Positions 61,255-64,000 of a stretch of DNA of 64,000 nt are shown piece after piece. The DNA comes from Apoda limacodes. Lineage: Eukaryota; Arthropoda; Insecta; Lepidoptera; Limacodidae. The position numbers and the translations under genes are program-made. The notes beneath the pieces are model-generated. The model saw only the letters and a program-made list of their open reading frames with translations, ran no database searches and had not been told where the DNA came from. Location: assembly GCA_946406115.1 (NCBI GenBank), contig OX291556.1, positions 10,632,501-10,696,500 of the forward strand, read 5' to 3'. Position 1 is the stretch's first letter. Every line of letters begins with the position of its first letter.

Positions 61255-61677
61255 TTTTAACAGAGAATCTGTTTTTGATGGGATTTATCTAGTATTAAAT
61301 ATTATTTATTTATTAAAATAAATTGAATTTCAAATAGAACTTAGGTTCAAACCAATAAGACCATTTCAAATTTGATTGCGCTTTGAAGCAATTTATCCGA
61401 GTAATATCTAAATAGAATATTTTATGTGTCGCTTAAAAATAAATCACAAAAAAACAAAGTTCTATATATCTAATAATTGCCATTGGAATAAAATAATATC
61501 AGAAGTACAAGTAAAAACAAAACATATACTTAATGATTTATGTGTAAAATGCAAACTCGACTCAATACGATCAACGATGGGCGACCGACGCCGGACTCAA
61601 CTAAACCAAGCAAGCGGGGCGAAAACGGGTTAGCTGCGAAGTTAGCCGAACTACGCACGCCAATTCACGAACAATGA
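61255..61677. repeat. 423-bp nested tandem duplication, unit 1
   Basis: A segment present once in copy 1 (46765-47187) is present twice in copy 2. Unit 1 begins TTTTAACAGAG and ends CGAACAATGA, and the next unit follows directly. The two units look identical. Both hold the same 69-codon open frame, which I do not regard as a gene. Confidence 0.95.
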
Positions 61678-62100
61678 TTTTAACAGAGAATCTGTTTTTG
61701 ATGGGATTTATCTAGTATTAAATATTATTTATTTATTAAAATAAATTGAATTTCAAATAGAACTTAGGTTCAAACCAATAAGACCATTTCAAATTTGATT
61801 GCGCTTTGAAGCAATTTATCCGAGTAATATCTAAATAGAATATTTTATGTGTCGCTTAAAAATAAATCACAAAAAAACAAAGTTCTATATATCTAATAAT
61901 TGCCATTGGAATAAAATAATATCAGAAGTACAAGTAAAAACAAAACATATACTTAATGATTTATGTGTAAAATGCAAACTCGACTCAATACGATCAACGA
62001 TGGGCGACCGACGCCGGACTCAACTAAACCAAGCAAGCGGGGCGAAAACGGGTTAGCTGCGAAGTTAGCCGAACTACGCACGCCAATTCACGAACAATGA
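61678..62100. repeat. 423-bp nested tandem duplication, unit 2
   Basis: This is the second, seemingly identical unit. The junction has a single shared base (A) before TTTTAAC, so there is practically no microhomology. The sequence then continues into GTTTCGG as in copy 1. It arose after, or during, the larger duplication, because copy 1 lacks it. Confidence 0.95.
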
Positions 62101-63229
62101 GTTTCGGTGCGGCTGAAACTAGAAACCGAAATTTCGGTCGGTCATTTGTTTCAACCTATTTCATAATAAAAAATGAATTTACTTCGTTTGCTGAAAATTA
62201 TGGGATTCTACTTCAAAAATGGAATGAATTGAAGAAGTCTTTAGAGGCTTATTTTTAGTAGCCATTTGAAGACAGGTCAATTTTCTTATTTTACTTATAT
62301 TTAATTTATAAGTTGCTAATTAATATTATAAAATTTGAATTAAAAATACTAGTAAAGACATAGACTACGTTACAAAGCAAACTATACATATTGCCATAAC
62401 ATTGGCAGCTACACATTTAGGAACTACTTACACTAAAAAGGCATAAATAAGCAACTACAGTATTGGAGTAGCAGATACTACATTATCGGGTCAGAAAAAC
62501 ACAAAACATTGTTTAGCCAATAATAATCTGTAAAATTACTTAAGCATTGTTCCTATACAACTGCAACGTTTATTACGTTATATAGATCCCATCAGAGGCG
62601 GCTCGTGACAATTTTTAATGAGTGTTCACAAAAAAAAACAAATATATAAAGAAAGCGTATGAGGTGGGCAATATGCAAAATGCGATAAATTGTAATAAAA
62701 TGCAATGTATTATTGATTGAATATATTCTAATATGAGAGGAATTTACCTATGTACCTTTCTGATGGCTAATAAAAGCTGGCAGTGTTGTAGTGACCCGAA
62801 TATTAAAGTGTCTCTTTTGCTTAAATTAGCGATAGATTTTGCTTCTCATGTTTGATTGCTTATACTGCTGCTATTTAGAATTGCTTAAATGCTAACCTTT
62901 TATTATTCTATTTATAACTGAAATTCATTCGCCTATTTAGATTTAAAAACGCGCGTGTATGCTTTCGTGTCACATTTTTGTGACCCTTTGTTTTTATTTC
63001 AAGCTGAATTACTAAAATATGTTAGCACCGTTTAATCACATCACAATAATCACATTTTATTTTGCTATAGTTACTTGTAAGACAAAAAACAAACTGGTTT
63101 TGTAGCTATGTACTTATTTATTTTGTTAATCAAAAACTCGCGCACGAACTAAAACATTTGTTGTGATAAAAGCGGCAACAGTGCGCGCCGGCTGGACCGA
63201 AGGCGGGGTCAAGCTGGCGATAGGCCAGG

Positions 63230-63673
63230 AGGCCTACAACTGATATCAGTTTCAATGGTAAAATCATACGACGATCGAGAAATCTACTACATTGGTACTC
63301 TTAAACGTTGTAGAAGCGCTCAATCGAGAACGGAATTTGGTGGCCAATTTCCTAAAATCCTATACAAATATTAAGAATCGGTATTCTTTAAGCCATCAGA
63401 TCGAGAGTGAAATAAGGTATGATGATCTGTGAAAAGAAATGTCAAAATTCTAAATAAACAAAACAAAACTATTGCTACGAAGATTTAATTTTCACTTTAA
63501 TCTTTATTAGTTTCAGTATTATTTTTATATTTTGTGATTTTGAAATGTTTGTAATCCTAATTTCAATCCAATCGCAATTTGGTTTAGGAGTACCGATGGA
63601 GATCGAGTTTAAGCTTGCCACGAAATTGGATTGAAACTGGATTGGGATTAAAACTAATATCAGTTGTAGGCCT
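63230..63673. repeat. MITE-like element with inverted ends (copy 2)
   Basis: Duplicate of 48317-48760, with one substitution noticed at 63595. A further one lies just outside it near 63311. Confidence 0.65.
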
Positions 63674-64000
63674 TCAGGAGCGGCGCTCCACATTTTGCTA
63701 ATTTTTATAAAATTATTTTTAGTTTATCTCTGCGGAGTTTGCGCCTACCTTTAGCTCATCTTTATTTTGCCTACAAATAACTTTATAAAACCTAAAATAT
63801 ATATATGCTTAAAATAGTTATGTACAGCGCAACAAACTATTCTGACCCGGTGTGTGGTTGATGTAGTTTTCATTTTTGACCACAGGGTAAAAAAAGTTTG
63901 TTGCACTGTTCCGATCCCTTTGTATTATCAGATATTGAGAAGTTAATTCGGGATACATAATTAAACGGGGTAATTAAGTAAGCCAAATCTTGGCATCTAG

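Larger units (their letters stand above)
54171..64000. repeat. Tandem segmental duplication, copy 2 (runs off the window)
   Basis: This is the near-identical copy of 39683-49087. The offset is 14,488 at the start. It becomes 14,489 after a 1-bp insertion near 58973, 14,490 after a 1-bp poly-A difference near 60518, and 14,913 after an added 423-bp tandem duplication. Otherwise I noticed about a dozen single-base differences, for example at 55694, 56839, 58681 and 63595. That is roughly 0.1-0.2 percent divergence, which fits a very recent duplication, allelic copies assembled in tandem, or ongoing gene conversion. The remainder of the unit, including a gene B copy, should follow beyond 64000. 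Confidence 0.93.

Noticed and set aside
1..64000. CRISPR arrays, bacterial operons, ribosome binding sites, prophage
   Set aside because: The repeats are long or dispersed and not spacer-separated. The genes are intron-bearing and TE-dominated, so the DNA is eukaryotic.

Overview
This window looks like nuclear DNA of a moth or butterfly (Lepidoptera). It is AT-rich and gene-poor, with no operon-like gene packing, and it is full of decayed transposable elements. The pointers to Lepidoptera are inference from remembered family features: a Jockey-clade LINE with a very short 3' UTR ending in a poly-A run, a tRNA-derived SINE, and short repeat families of the kind usual in lepidopteran genomes. 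No housekeeping gene, true tRNA, rRNA or CRISPR array was found.

Layout. 1-16 kb: AT-rich DNA with many 3'-truncated Jockey fragments on both strands, two inverted-repeat (MITE-like) elements, two copies of one SINE and a 105-bp tandem repeat. 16.75-19.27 kb: the best preserved element, a 5'-truncated Jockey LINE with an open 810-codon frame (end of the endonuclease plus reverse transcriptase). It sits inside another repeat, and an uninterrupted copy of that repeat lies at 32.45-32.64 kb. 20.1-23.2 kb: a strongly T-rich, decayed tandem array with a period near 150 bp that matches nothing I recognise. 23-39.7 kb: mostly unannotatable DNA with direct repeats, LINE pieces and a fold-back palindrome.

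39,683-64,000: the main structural event. The segment starting at 39,683 is repeated head-to-tail from 54,171 (offset 14,488 bp) with only about a dozen point differences noticed over 9.4 kb. The second copy still matches the first at the window edge and carries an extra 423-bp tandem duplication. The junction falls inside, or at the broken 5' end of, a second type of LINE (52.3-54.17 kb, minus strand, YGDD catalytic box).

The only credible host genes lie in this duplicated block, all on the minus strand. They are the last exons of a small family of 86-residue proteins: an N-terminal four-cysteine module followed by proline/histidine/tyrosine-rich low-complexity sequence. Gene A (43.4 kb) and gene B (49.5 kb) are diverged paralogues with the same length, the same cysteine spacing and the same 3' splice site position. 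Gene A2 (57.9 kb) is the duplicate of A, and a copy of B is expected just beyond the window. I do not recognise the family. This locally expanding family of Pro/His-rich, Cys-motif proteins, together with the unexplained 150-bp array, are the best candidates for something undescribed.
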